Origin: Glaciecola amylolytica
GTDB lineage: Bacteria; Bacteroidota; Bacteroidia; Flavobacteriales_D; Crocinitomicaceae
Reading direction: 5' to 3'
Assembly (NCBI GenBank): GCA_003856375.1
Contig: CP034120.1
Location: 620,001 to 684,000, forward strand
Length of the DNA: 64,000 bases
Shown: positions 36,723 to 45,927 of the stretch, one piece after another
Position numbering within the stretch: position 1 is the first letter of the stretch
Layout: each line of letters starts with the position of its first letter
Program-made: the position numbers and the translations under genes
The notes under the pieces: generated by a model
What the model was told of the DNA's origin: nothing
What the model saw: the letters and a program-made list of their open reading frames with translations, nothing else
Database searches by the model: none

Positions 36723-38507
36723 ATGTTGTCCCGATTTTTGCGAAAACTAAACGGTGGAATTTTCTTTCTGAGGAATAGTTTGAGTCCCCGTCAATTTTTA
36801 CTCATTTCAAGCGTACTGGTTGGTTTGTCTTCTGCTTTGGCAGTGATCGTTTTGAAATCATTCGCGCATATGGTGCTGCTTTTTGCGAAAGACCTGAATC
36901 ATAAATTTCATTTCAAATACCTGGATCTGATCTTACCCGTTTTCGGGATTGTTCTGACGATTTGGATCACCAAAAGATTACTCAACGGAAAATTGGAAAA
37001 AGGAACCTGGCGGATCATTTACGCGATTACAAAGAAGTCGAGTATCATGCCACGTAAGCAAATGTATGCTCAGGTCATCACCTCATCGGTAACGGTTGGC
37101 TTCGGTGGATCTGCCGGATTGGAATCTCCCGTAACGATTACCGGTGCAGCTTTCGGGTCGAATTATGCGCGGGTTTACAAGTTAACAACCAAGGAACGTA
37201 CCTTACTTTTAGCTTGTGGTGTTGCCTCCGGAATTGCGGCGGCGTTCAATGCCCCGATTGCCGGAGTTTTGTTCACGCTGGAAGTATTGCTTGCAGATGT
37301 CGGGATCACAGCTTTTATTCCTTTAATGTTGTCCGCAGCTTCGGGAGCTTTGCTTTCCGCGGCGATTTTGAATGAAAGCATTTTGTTGTCGTTCAAGAAT
37401 ATGGCCGTTTTCGAATTGCGAAATGTACCTTTTTACATGATTCTGGGTGTTCTGACTGGTTTCATTGCCGTTTACCATTCGCGTGTTTTCAATAAAGTGG
37501 AAACCTGGATGGAGCATTTGAAACTGAAACCGTATCAAAAAGGAGTTTTCGGCGCTTTATTGCTATCAATTCTGATCTTTATTTTTCCTTCTTTATTCGG
37601 TGAAGGTTATGAAAGTATCCGCTCCTTATCGGCTGAAAAAGTATTTGACCTGATGGAAGGAACTTTGTTTGAGAATTTCAACCAAACCTGGTTTCCCCTG
37701 ATATTTATCGGAGCAGTTGTTTTTCTGAAAGCCATTGCCACCGGCTTGACTTTGGGATCGGGAGGAAACGGAGGGAATTTTGCTCCTTCTTTGTTTGTGG
37801 GAAGCTACACGGGTTTTGCCTTTGCGTATGGCTGGAACTTAACGGGGCTTGCTTTCGCACTTCCGGTGACGAATTTCACCATGGTGGGAATGGCCGGTAT
37901 GCTGAGCGGTTTGTTTCACGCTCCGTTAACTTCCATTTTCCTGATCGCAGAAATTACGGGAGGCTACGGTTTGATGGTTCCTTTGATGATTGTTTCCTCG
38001 ATCAGTTTTGCCATTTCGAAACGCTATTCGAATCATTCGATGGATATTGTGAAACTGGCAGATGAAGGTCATGTGGTTCGTGCAGACAAAGACCGTCACG
38101 TATTATCGTCCATCGAAAGTGCCGACATTCTTGAAGAAACACTCGTGGTTCTAAAACCAAATGACACGATTTCGACCTTGTTTACAACCATTCAGCATGC
38201 GAATCAGGCTTTGATTCCGATTGTTTCGGACAGCGGAATTCTGCTTGGAATGATTTATCTGGATGATCTGCCGACGATTCTTCCTGTTTATTCCGCAGAA
38301 CCGAATACGCCTTTGGAACTGGTCATGGAACCGATTCGTTATTCTTTGAATCCGCGAAACACGGTGGAACAGATCATGGATATGTTCGAGCATTCAAAAC
38401 TGAATTACCTTCCGGTTATCGACAACGATCAGGTTTTGGGTTATTACTCAAAACGCAGATTGCTGGAGGCTTATCGGAATAAGGTGATGGATAGTATGGT
38501 GGAATAA
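36723..38507 (+). CDS. ClC-type chloride channel/transporter with CBS domains
   Basis: A 594-residue protein. Residues about 25-435 form the ClC membrane domain and about 455-590 a pair of CBS domains. The anion-path motif 'GGSAGLESP' holds the gating glutamate Glu134 in the position of ec1 Glu148. 'GSGGNGGNFAPSLFVGS' is the second conserved motif. In the helix with 'NAPIAGVLFTLEVLLA' the residue aligned with the internal proton glutamate (ec1 Glu203) appears to be Val188, so coupling to protons is uncertain. The CBS domains suggest regulation by adenine nucleotides. Confidence 0.92.
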   Translation: MLSRFLRKLNGGIFFLRNSLSPRQFLLISSVLVGLSSALAVIVLKSFAHMVLLFAKDLNHKFHFKYLDLILPVFGIVLTIWITKRLLNGKLEKGTWRIIYAITKKSSIMPRKQMYAQVITSSVTVGFGGSAGLESPVTITGAAFGSNYARVYKLTTKERTLLLACGVASGIAAAFNAPIAGVLFTLEVLLADVGITAFIPLMLSAASGALLSAAILNESILLSFKNMAVFELRNVPFYMILGVLTGFIAVYHSRVFNKVETWMEHLKLKPYQKGVFGALLLSILIFIFPSLFGEGYESIRSLSAEKVFDLMEGTLFENFNQTWFPLIFIGAVVFLKAIATGLTLGSGGNGGNFAPSLFVGSYTGFAFAYGWNLTGLAFALPVTNFTMVGMAGMLSGLFHAPLTSIFLIAEITGGYGLMVPLMIVSSISFAISKRYSNHSMDIVKLADEGHVVRADKDRHVLSSIESADILEETLVVLKPNDTISTLFTTIQHANQALIPIVSDSGILLGMIYLDDLPTILPVYSAEPNTPLELVMEPIRYSLNPRNTVEQIMDMFEHSKLNYLPVIDNDQVLGYYSKRRLLEAYRNKVMDSMVE

Positions 38508-38536
38508 AACAGATGAGATAATAAAGGAAAGAATTT

Positions 38537-39169
38537 ATGCCCACACTGGAAGAAATATACTTTAACAGGATACAAGAACTTTCAAAAATTAAGATTTTGA
38601 TTATTGGTGAAAGCCCCTATTCCAAAGGAGCTAATGGTGTTGCCTTTTGTAAAAACTCCTGGGATGAATTATTTGAAGGAAAAGAAATACTTGAAGAGAA
38701 TGAAGAAAAGCGCTGTTGTGGTCAAGATGTATTATACTCATTGGGATTTGAGGAGGAAAAGGTTCGGTCTAAATTTGAATCCCCAATTCATCTATGGATT
38801 TATATGCTTGAAAGAGGAATTGTGATGATAAATATTGCTCATAATATTTTGATTAATAAATATATTCCCGGACAAACAACAGAAGTTTACGCTGAAGCTT
38901 TGTTTAAAGCTAATCAGGAAACAATTTTAAAATCGAAAGCATTAAATTATCCAATAATTGAAAAATCGGATGAATTATTCATTTTGGGAGAATTAGCTGC
39001 TAAGTGTATCTTTAATCATTTCTATACAGATTTTAAAGACAAGCCAAAGGAGGTTGTAATTCATCCGTCTAGTCGTTGTAAAGCAAATGAAAATAAAGAA
39101 AAGCACCACGAATGGTCTGAAACATGGGGTGAAAAATACCTTTTGAGAAAAATAAAACCTAAGATATGA
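38537..39169 (+). CDS. Uracil-DNA-glycosylase-like fold protein, AT-rich
   Basis: A 210-residue cytoplasmic protein. 'ILIIGESPYSKGANGVAFC' near residues 20-38 resembles UDG motif A (GQDPYH...GLAFS), and 'VIHPSSRCKAN' near the C-terminus resembles motif B (HPSP). The catalytic Asp of classic UDG is replaced (GESPY), so glycosylase activity is doubtful. Composition is clearly more AT-rich than the ClC gene upstream, hinting at acquisition. A broader UDG-superfamily protein of unknown role is the best description. Confidence 0.5.
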   Translation: MPTLEEIYFNRIQELSKIKILIIGESPYSKGANGVAFCKNSWDELFEGKEILEENEEKRCCGQDVLYSLGFEEEKVRSKFESPIHLWIYMLERGIVMINIAHNILINKYIPGQTTEVYAEALFKANQETILKSKALNYPIIEKSDELFILGELAAKCIFNHFYTDFKDKPKEVVIHPSSRCKANENKEKHHEWSETWGEKYLLRKIKPKI

Positions 39170-39357
39170 AGGTTTTGTCCAGTTTAAACTCAGACCAATA
39201 TATGAAGGAAGAAGGAGAGCAAACGGATAAATCGCATGGTGGTGAGCAACAGAAATTCCCAATTAAAAACGACAACTTTTGTACATTTATCAGTAGAACT
39301 TAATAAAAGTATCCTAACATCTTTCAATTGATTGAATAACCAACTAACAACATTCTG

Positions 39358-39660
39358 ATGGTTCTAAAAATAGTATTTGCCGGTTTGATTACTTTGTTGA
39401 TCAACATTGTTTTTATGACGATCCAATATTTCTATCAGGCTACTAATTATGGTGATGATCTGTTTATTTACCTTGGATTTCCATACGATTTTTTTTATTT
39501 CCAACCGGATTTTGAACTCCATGGATCCAATATGAGACATTTCATTTACGATGCGTTTATTTGGTTTGTATTTTCTTTTTTAGTTGTTCTTGCTATAAAT
39601 TCTTTCAGAAATAAGCGGCAAAATAAAAGCGAGAACCAATTGATTGATAAGAATGAGTAA
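39358..39660 (+). CDS. Small membrane protein, 100 aa
   Basis: Two predicted membrane helices (about residues 5-25 and 65-85) flank an aromatic-rich loop (YLGFPYDFFYFQPDFE), with a short basic C-terminal tail. The family is not recognised. The stop codon overlaps the start of the next gene, so the two are co-translated. A TTTTG...TACATTTA promoter-like segment lies about 80 nt upstream (near 39278-39290). Confidence 0.6.
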   Translation: MVLKIVFAGLITLLINIVFMTIQYFYQATNYGDDLFIYLGFPYDFFYFQPDFELHGSNMRHFIYDAFIWFVFSFLVVLAINSFRNKRQNKSENQLIDKNE

Positions 39661-40015
39661 GGTTTCAGAAATATTAAAAATGAACAGAATGGAAAAGACA
39701 AATTTTAATGAGATTATTGATGAATTAATAAACCGTGATTCGTTTAGCAAAACATCTTCATGGGAAGAAAGAGGACTTAACAAATCAGATGAGGACGTTA
39801 TTCAGATTTTGAATGATGCAAAAACAAATTTTTTGAGAGAAATTCAATCGATTAAAATGAATTATCAATCGGAAAGAGAACGATTTGTCAGACTGAACGA
39901 AATTGTAGATGATCTTCCCTGGGATGAATTAGATACGGAGGAAAAAGAATTTATGGCAGACGAACTGGCTCCTGCCATTGAGGCATTGGGTTTTGATCCT
40001 GTTTCAATTTTTTAA
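39653..40015 (+). CDS. Hypothetical acidic protein, 120 aa
   Basis: The ATG at 39653 overlaps the upstream stop; a TTG nine bases earlier is the only longer start. The protein is charged, helical and acidic, with a C-terminal segment 'DLPWDELDTEEKEFMADELAPAIEALGFDP'. No signal or membrane segment is seen and the family is not recognised. It is followed 7 nt later by a small lipoprotein gene, so it lies in a three-gene accessory operon. Confidence 0.6.
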   Translation: MSKVSEILKMNRMEKTNFNEIIDELINRDSFSKTSSWEERGLNKSDEDVIQILNDAKTNFLREIQSIKMNYQSERERFVRLNEIVDDLPWDELDTEEKEFMADELAPAIEALGFDPVSIF

Positions 40016-40022
40016 AAATGCG

Positions 40023-40325
40023 ATGAAAGTAATTGGTAAAGCTGCTTTTTTGGTTGGATTGGCATTTTTGTTGAATGGTTGCGGACGAATGAGCAATCCC
40101 GAGATCATGAAATCCTGGTGGAAATTCGGAAGAGGATCTTCTATCGGAGATGTTCTGATCTTTGATAAAACCAACCTGAAAGCGGATACAATTTATCAGA
40201 ACGGTGAGCCGGTTGCTTTGATTATTGATTGCAATAAAGGTGTTTTCAGAAGAAGTGCGGTCTTGGAAATAGAATTACTGACGACCCATGCACATGGCTT
40301 TTATCACGATAAAGGATTGAAGTAG
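40023..40325 (+). CDS. Small lipoprotein, 100 aa
   Basis: Starting at the ATG at 40023 the protein has a lipoprotein signal with lipobox FLLNGC (Cys near residue 20). The longer open frame upstream would bury this signal and overlap the preceding gene. The mature part is about 80 residues, beta-rich, of unknown family. It is the last gene before a hairpin shared with the convergent gene at 40353. Confidence 0.6.
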   Translation: MKVIGKAAFLVGLAFLLNGCGRMSNPEIMKSWWKFGRGSSIGDVLIFDKTNLKADTIYQNGEPVALIIDCNKGVFRRSAVLEIELLTTHAHGFYHDKGLK

Positions 40326-40351
40326 TTGGTACGAGATGCATCGCGTACCAA
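40326..40351. terminator. Hairpin between convergent genes
   Basis: TTGGTACG (40326-40333) pairs with CGTACCAA (40344-40351) around a 10-nt loop. It fills the 27-bp gap between two converging stop codons and probably ends transcription from both sides. No clear T tract follows, so its strength is uncertain. Confidence 0.5.
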
Positions 40352-40352
40352 A

Positions 40353-40832
40353 CTAAATGATCTGCTCAAACAATCGATTAATGACTTTCTTCAAGCTCAT
40401 TGAAGCACTAATAAAGACTAACCAGAGAATAAAATTCCACAATGCGGAAACCCCAATCATCAAGAAAATCTTACTCAACCAACTTAATTCAGCTCGGGTT
40501 CCGAAAAGACATCCGGCAATGATTCCTAATTGAATAAAGATTAGAAAGACCCACGTAATTTCAGAGAATTTAATTTTCACGTTTACTTGGGTAAGGTTCT
40601 CAGATAAATTGACCAGTCGAATGTACGCGTCAGGTGCAAAGCTTGCTCGTTGAAATGACTCCGATTTATGTGTGAGAATAAATTCATCCCAGCTGAATTC
40701 CATAGAATAAGAAGATTCAAATCCAAGTTCATTCCGCTCAAGAATGTCTTTTTGACTCAAATCCTTCAAGGTTTGGGTTAAATCATCTGCGCTTTGATTG
40801 AATTCGAAACTGTATCTTTTTCTGAAAATCAT
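40353..40832 (-). CDS. Hypothetical membrane protein, 159 aa
   Basis: The first 90 residues are soluble and beta-rich. Two membrane helices follow at about 92-112 and 120-145, with a basic/amphipathic C-terminal end. The family is not recognised. It lies 24 nt upstream of the M1 peptidase stop region on the same strand, but the two are probably separate units. Confidence 0.6.
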   Translation of the reverse strand: MIFRKRYSFEFNQSADDLTQTLKDLSQKDILERNELGFESSYSMEFSWDEFILTHKSESFQRASFAPDAYIRLVNLSENLTQVNVKIKFSEITWVFLIFIQLGIIAGCLFGTRAELSWLSKIFLMIGVSALWNFILWLVFISASMSLKKVINRLFEQII

Positions 40833-40856
40833 GGATTGAAGAATTTATTTTCAATC

Positions 40857-43800
40857 TTACTGCAAGAACCTCATTAAATCAAGGGGTTTATTCGTCAGAT
40901 TGAATTTCAAGGTGAAGCGAATGCGCTCCGCATAATTTTCCGAATTGTAAGCTTTGATCATATTTTCCGACTGAACGATCGGGAAATAGATTCCGAATAC
41001 TTTTCCTAATCGCATGGCTAAACCAAGATCATAGGCCTGAGCAGGTTTGGAAGAATAGGCCTGATCAAACAATCCGAAATCGGCATAGAGGCCAAAGATT
41101 TTTGGGCCGATTGGTGTTTCGATGTAGAAATTGGCAGCAGCCATCCAACCCGTACTCGTTCCGAAATAACCCGAAGAACCGTTTCCTGCAGTAGATTTGA
41201 AACCTCCCATATTTTCCAAACGCTGCTGAGACCAGATTCCGCTTTGCGCCGAACGACCAAAAAAGTAATCTTCGACAAACAAATCCTGGATTCCGCCAGC
41301 ACCGCTTAAAGCAAAGGAATAAGCCGAAACTACCCCTGAGTTGTACATGTCGAAATTCCAGTAGTTTCCACCGAAAACGCGCAATTCCACCCAGCGCGAA
41401 CGCTTGTTTTTGAGATAACGGTATTTGTATGTTGCAGCAACAGAAGAACGGGTGAACTGATCGCTGTTTACAGGATTGGAAACGTGATCTGTTCTCAATT
41501 CCAGATTGACCTGATGATCTGCTTTTGTGTAAGAAAAATCGTATTGAATGTATCCACCGACTAATTCCCGTTGTTTGGGTCTGAAAACATCTAAGCGATA
41601 CATCGATTGAATTCGAATATTTTGACTGATCGGTCCACCGATTCGATTTCCGATTTTAGCAGTCCAATAGGGAAGAATCGCCACATAATATCCGTCGTTT
41701 TTGTCCAAAGTATCGTTTTTGAAAGAACGCAGGGAAATCCCGATTCGCGAAAGTTTCAGGTTTCTTTTTGGGAAGAAAGTACGGTTGATCTCAGCAATTC
41801 CTGAGATACGTCTTCCACCGAAAGAATACATCGGAGCTAGCAAAAACTGAACGCTTGGAGAAGGAATGCTGAAATTATGCAAGGCGATTCCCAGCATGAA
41901 TTTGTCGTACTGGTTTCCGCCCAGAACCGGACTCCAGAATAAATTGCTTTTCTGAACCTCATTTTTGCCTGCTAAAAATTGAAGTTTCAAAGGTTCAATT
42001 TTTCCGAACAATCCTTTTTGATGCCAGTAATTATTGGATTGAACAATCTCAGGGATTCTTCCGCTTGCGTTGATTTGCACAGCATCCATTTCGGAATCAA
42101 AAACCGCTTCTGATTTCTTCGCGCCATTTTCAACCCAAATGGTTTGTATTTTCTTTCCGTCTCTGAATCCGCTCACTTCAATGGGACCATCCACTTGTCC
42201 CACATTTTTAACTGTTGCCACGGTTTTTCCGTCGAAAGAAGAAACTTTGGAGATCTTGTAATCGATGTGATTGGTCGTTTGAATCAAATCTGTAAAAAGC
42301 CAGGATAAATCTCTTCCGGAAACACGTTCAAGCGTTGCGCGCAAATCTTCCGGCTGTGGATGTTTGAAGCTCCATTCCCGGTAATAAGTTTGCATGGATT
42401 GGTCGAAAAGTGAATCGCCGAGATATTCCTTGAGGTAATTGAAAACCAAGCCTGTTTTCATGTACATGATTCCTGCGTAATTCGTGCGTGTAAAATCCGC
42501 GGAATGTGTTTCGATAGGCTGATCTTCTCCGGTTGCGGCAATCAGGCGATAAAAGAAATCTCCCGAATGATAATGATTCAATTCATCGAAGTGAAACCGA
42601 CCGTTCAGAACCATTTTGGACAAATAGTTGTTTTTAGGATATTTCGTATACATGTAACGCATTTCATTCAGGGTGTTCAAACCTTCGTCCATCCAGCCGT
42701 GAACACGCTCGTTGCTTCCCAGAATCCCATAAAACCAATTGTGACCAACTTCGTGAACGATCACAATTTCCAGTTCCGTGTCCGAGCTTGCATTTCCGAT
42801 TACCGTCACATTCGGATATTCCATTCCCCCGCCGGCAGAAATAGTTCCGTCAACGGCGGTAACCTGATTGTACGGATAATCGCCGTTCCAAAGAGAATAA
42901 TAATACGTTCCGTCGTGAATATATTCTGGAGCACGCTTCCAAAGAGCAGCATTTTTAGGTGTAAACAAGGACCAGGTTGTGACTTTTCGTTTGGAATGAG
43001 GCAATTCCACTTCCCCTTTTAAAACAGCATAACGCTTATCTGCGAACCAGGCAAAGTCGTGCACATTTGTTTGCGTAAAACGGATTGTTTTCCATTCCGG
43101 ATCGGAAGGAGGAAAGTCACTATTGGGATATTTTTTTCGGATCAGCGATGAAAAATGCTCTTTGGTATGAGCAGCTAATGTATCCATGAATGCTATTTCA
43201 GATTCTGTCTGCAGATCTCCGGTTGCGCCGACCACGTAATTTTGAGGAAGGGTGATTGACACGTCGAAGCTTCCGTATTCGGAATAAAATTCACCTTGTG
43301 TCAGATACGGAATCTGATTCCATCCGTTTTTGTCGAAAACTGCCGGTTTCGGATACCATTGCGTGATTTGATACGATTGCCCGATATGTCCTAAGCGCGA
43401 AATTTCTCCAGAAGGGATTTTAACATGAAAAGGTGTCGTTACCGTGATTGATTCACCTGATTTTAGCGGCGTGTGAAGTATTAATTTCGCGATATCCGGG
43501 TTTTTCGGATCGATTTCCAGTGATGCGTCTTTGCCATTTATCTGAAAGTGTAAAGAATCAATTCCTCCTTTGATCGAATCTTCTCCGAAAGTCAGTAATG
43601 ATTCGTCGTCTTCGTAAAGTTGTTTTCCGAGTGCAGTTTTCCCGTTTTTGTAGGCATTCGGCCAGAGGTGAATGTAAATGAAATCCAATGTATGCTGAGA
43701 ATTGTTGTGATAAACAAAGCTTTCAAAACCGCTCAATTCGTGTTTGTCGTCATTCAATTTGACAGTGATGGTATAATCAACTTTTTGCTGCCAGTAATTC

Positions 43801-43859
43801 TGACTGAATAATTTGAAAGATGCAAATACGAAAATTGCAATCAGTAATAGGAATTTCAT
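40857..43859 (-). CDS. M1 family aminopeptidase-like protein with C-terminal outer-membrane barrel
   Basis: A 1000-residue protein from the ATG at 43859, which gives a clean signal peptide (MKFLLLIAIFVFASF...LFSQ); longer in-frame starts overlap the divergent gene. Residues about 25-500 form an M1 (gluzincin) peptidase with the exopeptidase-like GGGMEYP and the zinc site H369-E-V-G-H373...E392 (HExxH-x18-E). From about 630 the chain changes to alternating beta strands with an outer-membrane barrel end ('IRFTLKFNLTNKPLDLMRFLQ'). The peptidase is thus probably displayed on, or inside, the outer membrane. This M1-plus-barrel fusion is found in Bacteroidota. Confidence 0.85.
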   Translation of the reverse strand: MKFLLLIAIFVFASFKLFSQNYWQQKVDYTITVKLNDDKHELSGFESFVYHNNSQHTLDFIYIHLWPNAYKNGKTALGKQLYEDDESLLTFGEDSIKGGIDSLHFQINGKDASLEIDPKNPDIAKLILHTPLKSGESITVTTPFHVKIPSGEISRLGHIGQSYQITQWYPKPAVFDKNGWNQIPYLTQGEFYSEYGSFDVSITLPQNYVVGATGDLQTESEIAFMDTLAAHTKEHFSSLIRKKYPNSDFPPSDPEWKTIRFTQTNVHDFAWFADKRYAVLKGEVELPHSKRKVTTWSLFTPKNAALWKRAPEYIHDGTYYYSLWNGDYPYNQVTAVDGTISAGGGMEYPNVTVIGNASSDTELEIVIVHEVGHNWFYGILGSNERVHGWMDEGLNTLNEMRYMYTKYPKNNYLSKMVLNGRFHFDELNHYHSGDFFYRLIAATGEDQPIETHSADFTRTNYAGIMYMKTGLVFNYLKEYLGDSLFDQSMQTYYREWSFKHPQPEDLRATLERVSGRDLSWLFTDLIQTTNHIDYKISKVSSFDGKTVATVKNVGQVDGPIEVSGFRDGKKIQTIWVENGAKKSEAVFDSEMDAVQINASGRIPEIVQSNNYWHQKGLFGKIEPLKLQFLAGKNEVQKSNLFWSPVLGGNQYDKFMLGIALHNFSIPSPSVQFLLAPMYSFGGRRISGIAEINRTFFPKRNLKLSRIGISLRSFKNDTLDKNDGYYVAILPYWTAKIGNRIGGPISQNIRIQSMYRLDVFRPKQRELVGGYIQYDFSYTKADHQVNLELRTDHVSNPVNSDQFTRSSVAATYKYRYLKNKRSRWVELRVFGGNYWNFDMYNSGVVSAYSFALSGAGGIQDLFVEDYFFGRSAQSGIWSQQRLENMGGFKSTAGNGSSGYFGTSTGWMAAANFYIETPIGPKIFGLYADFGLFDQAYSSKPAQAYDLGLAMRLGKVFGIYFPIVQSENMIKAYNSENYAERIRFTLKFNLTNKPLDLMRFLQ

Positions 43860-43955
43860 AAAGGGATTCTGTTTCAGCATATAAAAGTAATGCAATTGTG
43901 TATGTTTTGTAACATCCGCCGAAATCTTAGTTATTATTGAACTAAAACTGCGAAT

Positions 43956-44843
43956 ATGAAACACCTATCCATTATTTCCCTTTTTCTATTGTTGAATTCA
44001 CTGGTGTTTTGCCAGATTACGGATCACATTGTTTACAAACAAGCGGTGGTACCCATTTATAAACGGGCAATCGAAAAGCGTCTTTTTAAGGAAAGTATCA
44101 ATCAATTGAATCGGGTAAAATCCAGGTATGGAATGCTTTATGGGGAAGACTACCTGCTGATGAGTTATTGCTACAAAGAAATGGGAAATGATTCTCTGGC
44201 GGCTATTTATGTAAAAGAAGCTTGTTCCGTTCCCACTTTTGATATGCGGGTAACCTGGTACATCGAAAACTTAAATCCCGGTTATATTTCTGAAGGATTC
44301 AATGAACAGAATATGAAGTTGAAAGATGAGGGTTTTGAAAACAGCTGGAATAATTATCGTGCAAAAAATGCAGATTCATTGAGGGCAGTTATCGACAGTA
44401 TGACTTATTGGGATCAATTTTACCGGGATCAGTGGCATACCAACCCGGATAACGTACAATTTCAGCAACAACTGGATTCGATGAACCGCCGAAACGAAGA
44501 ATTATTAGCTGATATGGTTCGTCGAATTGGTTTTCCGGGAGAAAAAAGATTGCAACTCGGAGAGTTTTGTGTTTGGTTTGTTTTGGTTCACTCAGCCGGT
44601 AATGAAGAATTCTATCAGCGTATGAAACCGGTTTTTCTAAACGAAGTGAAGATCGGAAATATGTCGCCTTGGATGTATGCCAGCTGGATCGACCAACATC
44701 AGTTCTACAATAATCTGCCAACAATGTACAACACACAAGTGGGGTTGAAGAGTGATTTTACAAAGGCAGAACGTGAAGAAATCAGCAAAAACCGCTTTGA
44801 AATCGGATTGGTGGATTTGGAATTCAGATTGCCGAATGAATAA
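43956..44843 (+). CDS. DUF6624-like exported protein
   Basis: A 295-residue protein with a signal peptide ending LVFCQ. The C-terminal part contains 'HSAGNEEFYQRMKPVFLNEVKIGNMSPWMYASWIDQHQFYNNLPTMYNTQ' spread over about residues 205-255. This fits the DUF6624 pattern: a helix with 'D..F', then 'G...P..yA...D', then 'YGTQ'. Function unknown. It is divergent from the M1 gene and ends just before a perfect 40-bp palindrome that probably terminates it. Confidence 0.6.
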   Translation: MKHLSIISLFLLLNSLVFCQITDHIVYKQAVVPIYKRAIEKRLFKESINQLNRVKSRYGMLYGEDYLLMSYCYKEMGNDSLAAIYVKEACSVPTFDMRVTWYIENLNPGYISEGFNEQNMKLKDEGFENSWNNYRAKNADSLRAVIDSMTYWDQFYRDQWHTNPDNVQFQQQLDSMNRRNEELLADMVRRIGFPGEKRLQLGEFCVWFVLVHSAGNEEFYQRMKPVFLNEVKIGNMSPWMYASWIDQHQFYNNLPTMYNTQVGLKSDFTKAEREEISKNRFEIGLVDLEFRLPNE

Positions 44844-44848
44844 AGGCC

Positions 44849-44890
44849 AAACCAGTCGGGGTGAAAAATTTTTCACCCCGACTGGTTTTT
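44849..44890. terminator. Perfect 40-bp palindrome with T tract (family P, copy 1)
   Basis: Positions 44849-44888 are a perfect palindrome with 20-bp arms: AAACCAGTCGGGGTGAAAAA followed by its exact complement. Five T end it on the forward strand. It follows the DUF6624-like gene and precedes the GT9 gene start by 18 nt. It is a member of a dispersed hairpin family with copies at 61538-61567 and 63513-63554. Confidence 0.85.
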
Positions 44891-44905
44891 ATGTACTTTT
44901 ACCTC

Positions 44906-45871
44906 ATGCAACGCTTTTTAGTCATTCAAACAGCATTTTTGGGAGATGTAATCCTTGCAACTCCGGTTGTGAGTGAATTGAAGCGTTTGTTTCCGGATGC
45001 ACTGATCGATGTTTTGGTACGCAAGGGAAACGAAGCAATTCTGAAGAATCATCCGGCAATCCATGAAGTTTTTTCTTTCAACAAAAAGGAAGGTAAGTGG
45101 AAAGAGATGCGTCGTTTGATTCGTATGTTTCGTTCCAATCCGTACGATGAAGTCATCAACCTGCAGCGTTTCGGAAGTTCCGGAATCATTACGTTTCTTT
45201 CGGGTGGAAAGCGAAAAGTGGGGTTTGATAAGAATCCTTTTTCATTTTGCTACGATATCAAAATCAAACACGAAATCGGAAACGGAAAACATGAAGTGGA
45301 ACGCAATCTGGAATGTATTGCACATCACGGAGCCCAAAAACTGGTTCGTCCTTCCGTTTTTCCATCCGATGCAGACAGGGAAAAAGTAGCTGTTTATACT
45401 CAACAACCGTTTTATACATTGGCTCCGGCTTCCGTTTGGTTTACCAAGCAGCTTCCGGAAGCAAAATGGGTTGAACTGGCAACTAATCTCAAGCGCAAAG
45501 GAACTGTTTATTTGGTTGGCGGGCCGGCAGATGCGGATCTTTGCCAACGAATTCTTGAAGCTGCGGATCTGCCGTTAGAAAACAACCTGGCTGGAAAATT
45601 GAATTTGTTGGAATCCTGTGCCTTGTTTGAAAAAGCTGTGCGTTGTTTCGTGAATGATTCCGGGCCTTTGCACATGGCCACGGCAGTGAATGCTCCGGTT
45701 ACTGCTTTTTTCTGTGCCACTGTTCCGCGTTTCGGTTTCGGGCCGCTCTCCGACGACAGTGAAATCCGGGAAACGAAGGAAAAACTGACTTGCAGACCTT
45801 GCGGATTACATGGCGGAAAAGTTTGTCCGGAAGGACATTTCAAATGCGGGAATATTGATGTGAGTGTTTAA
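44906..45871 (+). CDS. Glycosyltransferase family 9 (heptosyltransferase-like)
   Basis: The start at 44906 (MQRFLVIQTAFLGDVI) gives the canonical GT9 opening; an upstream ATG falls inside the palindromic terminator. The protein has 322 residues. The N-terminal Rossmann domain has 'LGDVILATPVVSELKRLFP', and the C-terminal domain has 'LVGGPAD' and the sugar-nucleotide site 'CFVNDSGPLHMATAVNAP'. GT9 enzymes add heptose or related sugars to the LPS core at the cytoplasmic face. Other surface-polysaccharide genes are not nearby. Confidence 0.9.
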   Translation: MQRFLVIQTAFLGDVILATPVVSELKRLFPDALIDVLVRKGNEAILKNHPAIHEVFSFNKKEGKWKEMRRLIRMFRSNPYDEVINLQRFGSSGIITFLSGGKRKVGFDKNPFSFCYDIKIKHEIGNGKHEVERNLECIAHHGAQKLVRPSVFPSDADREKVAVYTQQPFYTLAPASVWFTKQLPEAKWVELATNLKRKGTVYLVGGPADADLCQRILEAADLPLENNLAGKLNLLESCALFEKAVRCFVNDSGPLHMATAVNAPVTAFFCATVPRFGFGPLSDDSEIRETKEKLTCRPCGLHGGKVCPEGHFKCGNIDVSV

Positions 45872-45927
45872 TCTTGCTTTTTCCATTTTAGCGGACAGCT
45901 CGGGACGAGACAAGGAAAAGAACGCAA

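Noticed and set aside
39166-39303. 45-codon frame overlapping the stop of the UDG-like gene
   Set aside because: Its ATGA overlap is suggestive, but the peptide is low in coding character and ends over a promoter-like TTTTG...TACATTTA segment.
44861-44905. Upstream ATG for the GT9 gene
   Set aside because: It lies inside the perfect palindromic terminator; the ATG at 44906 gives the conserved GT9 N-terminus.
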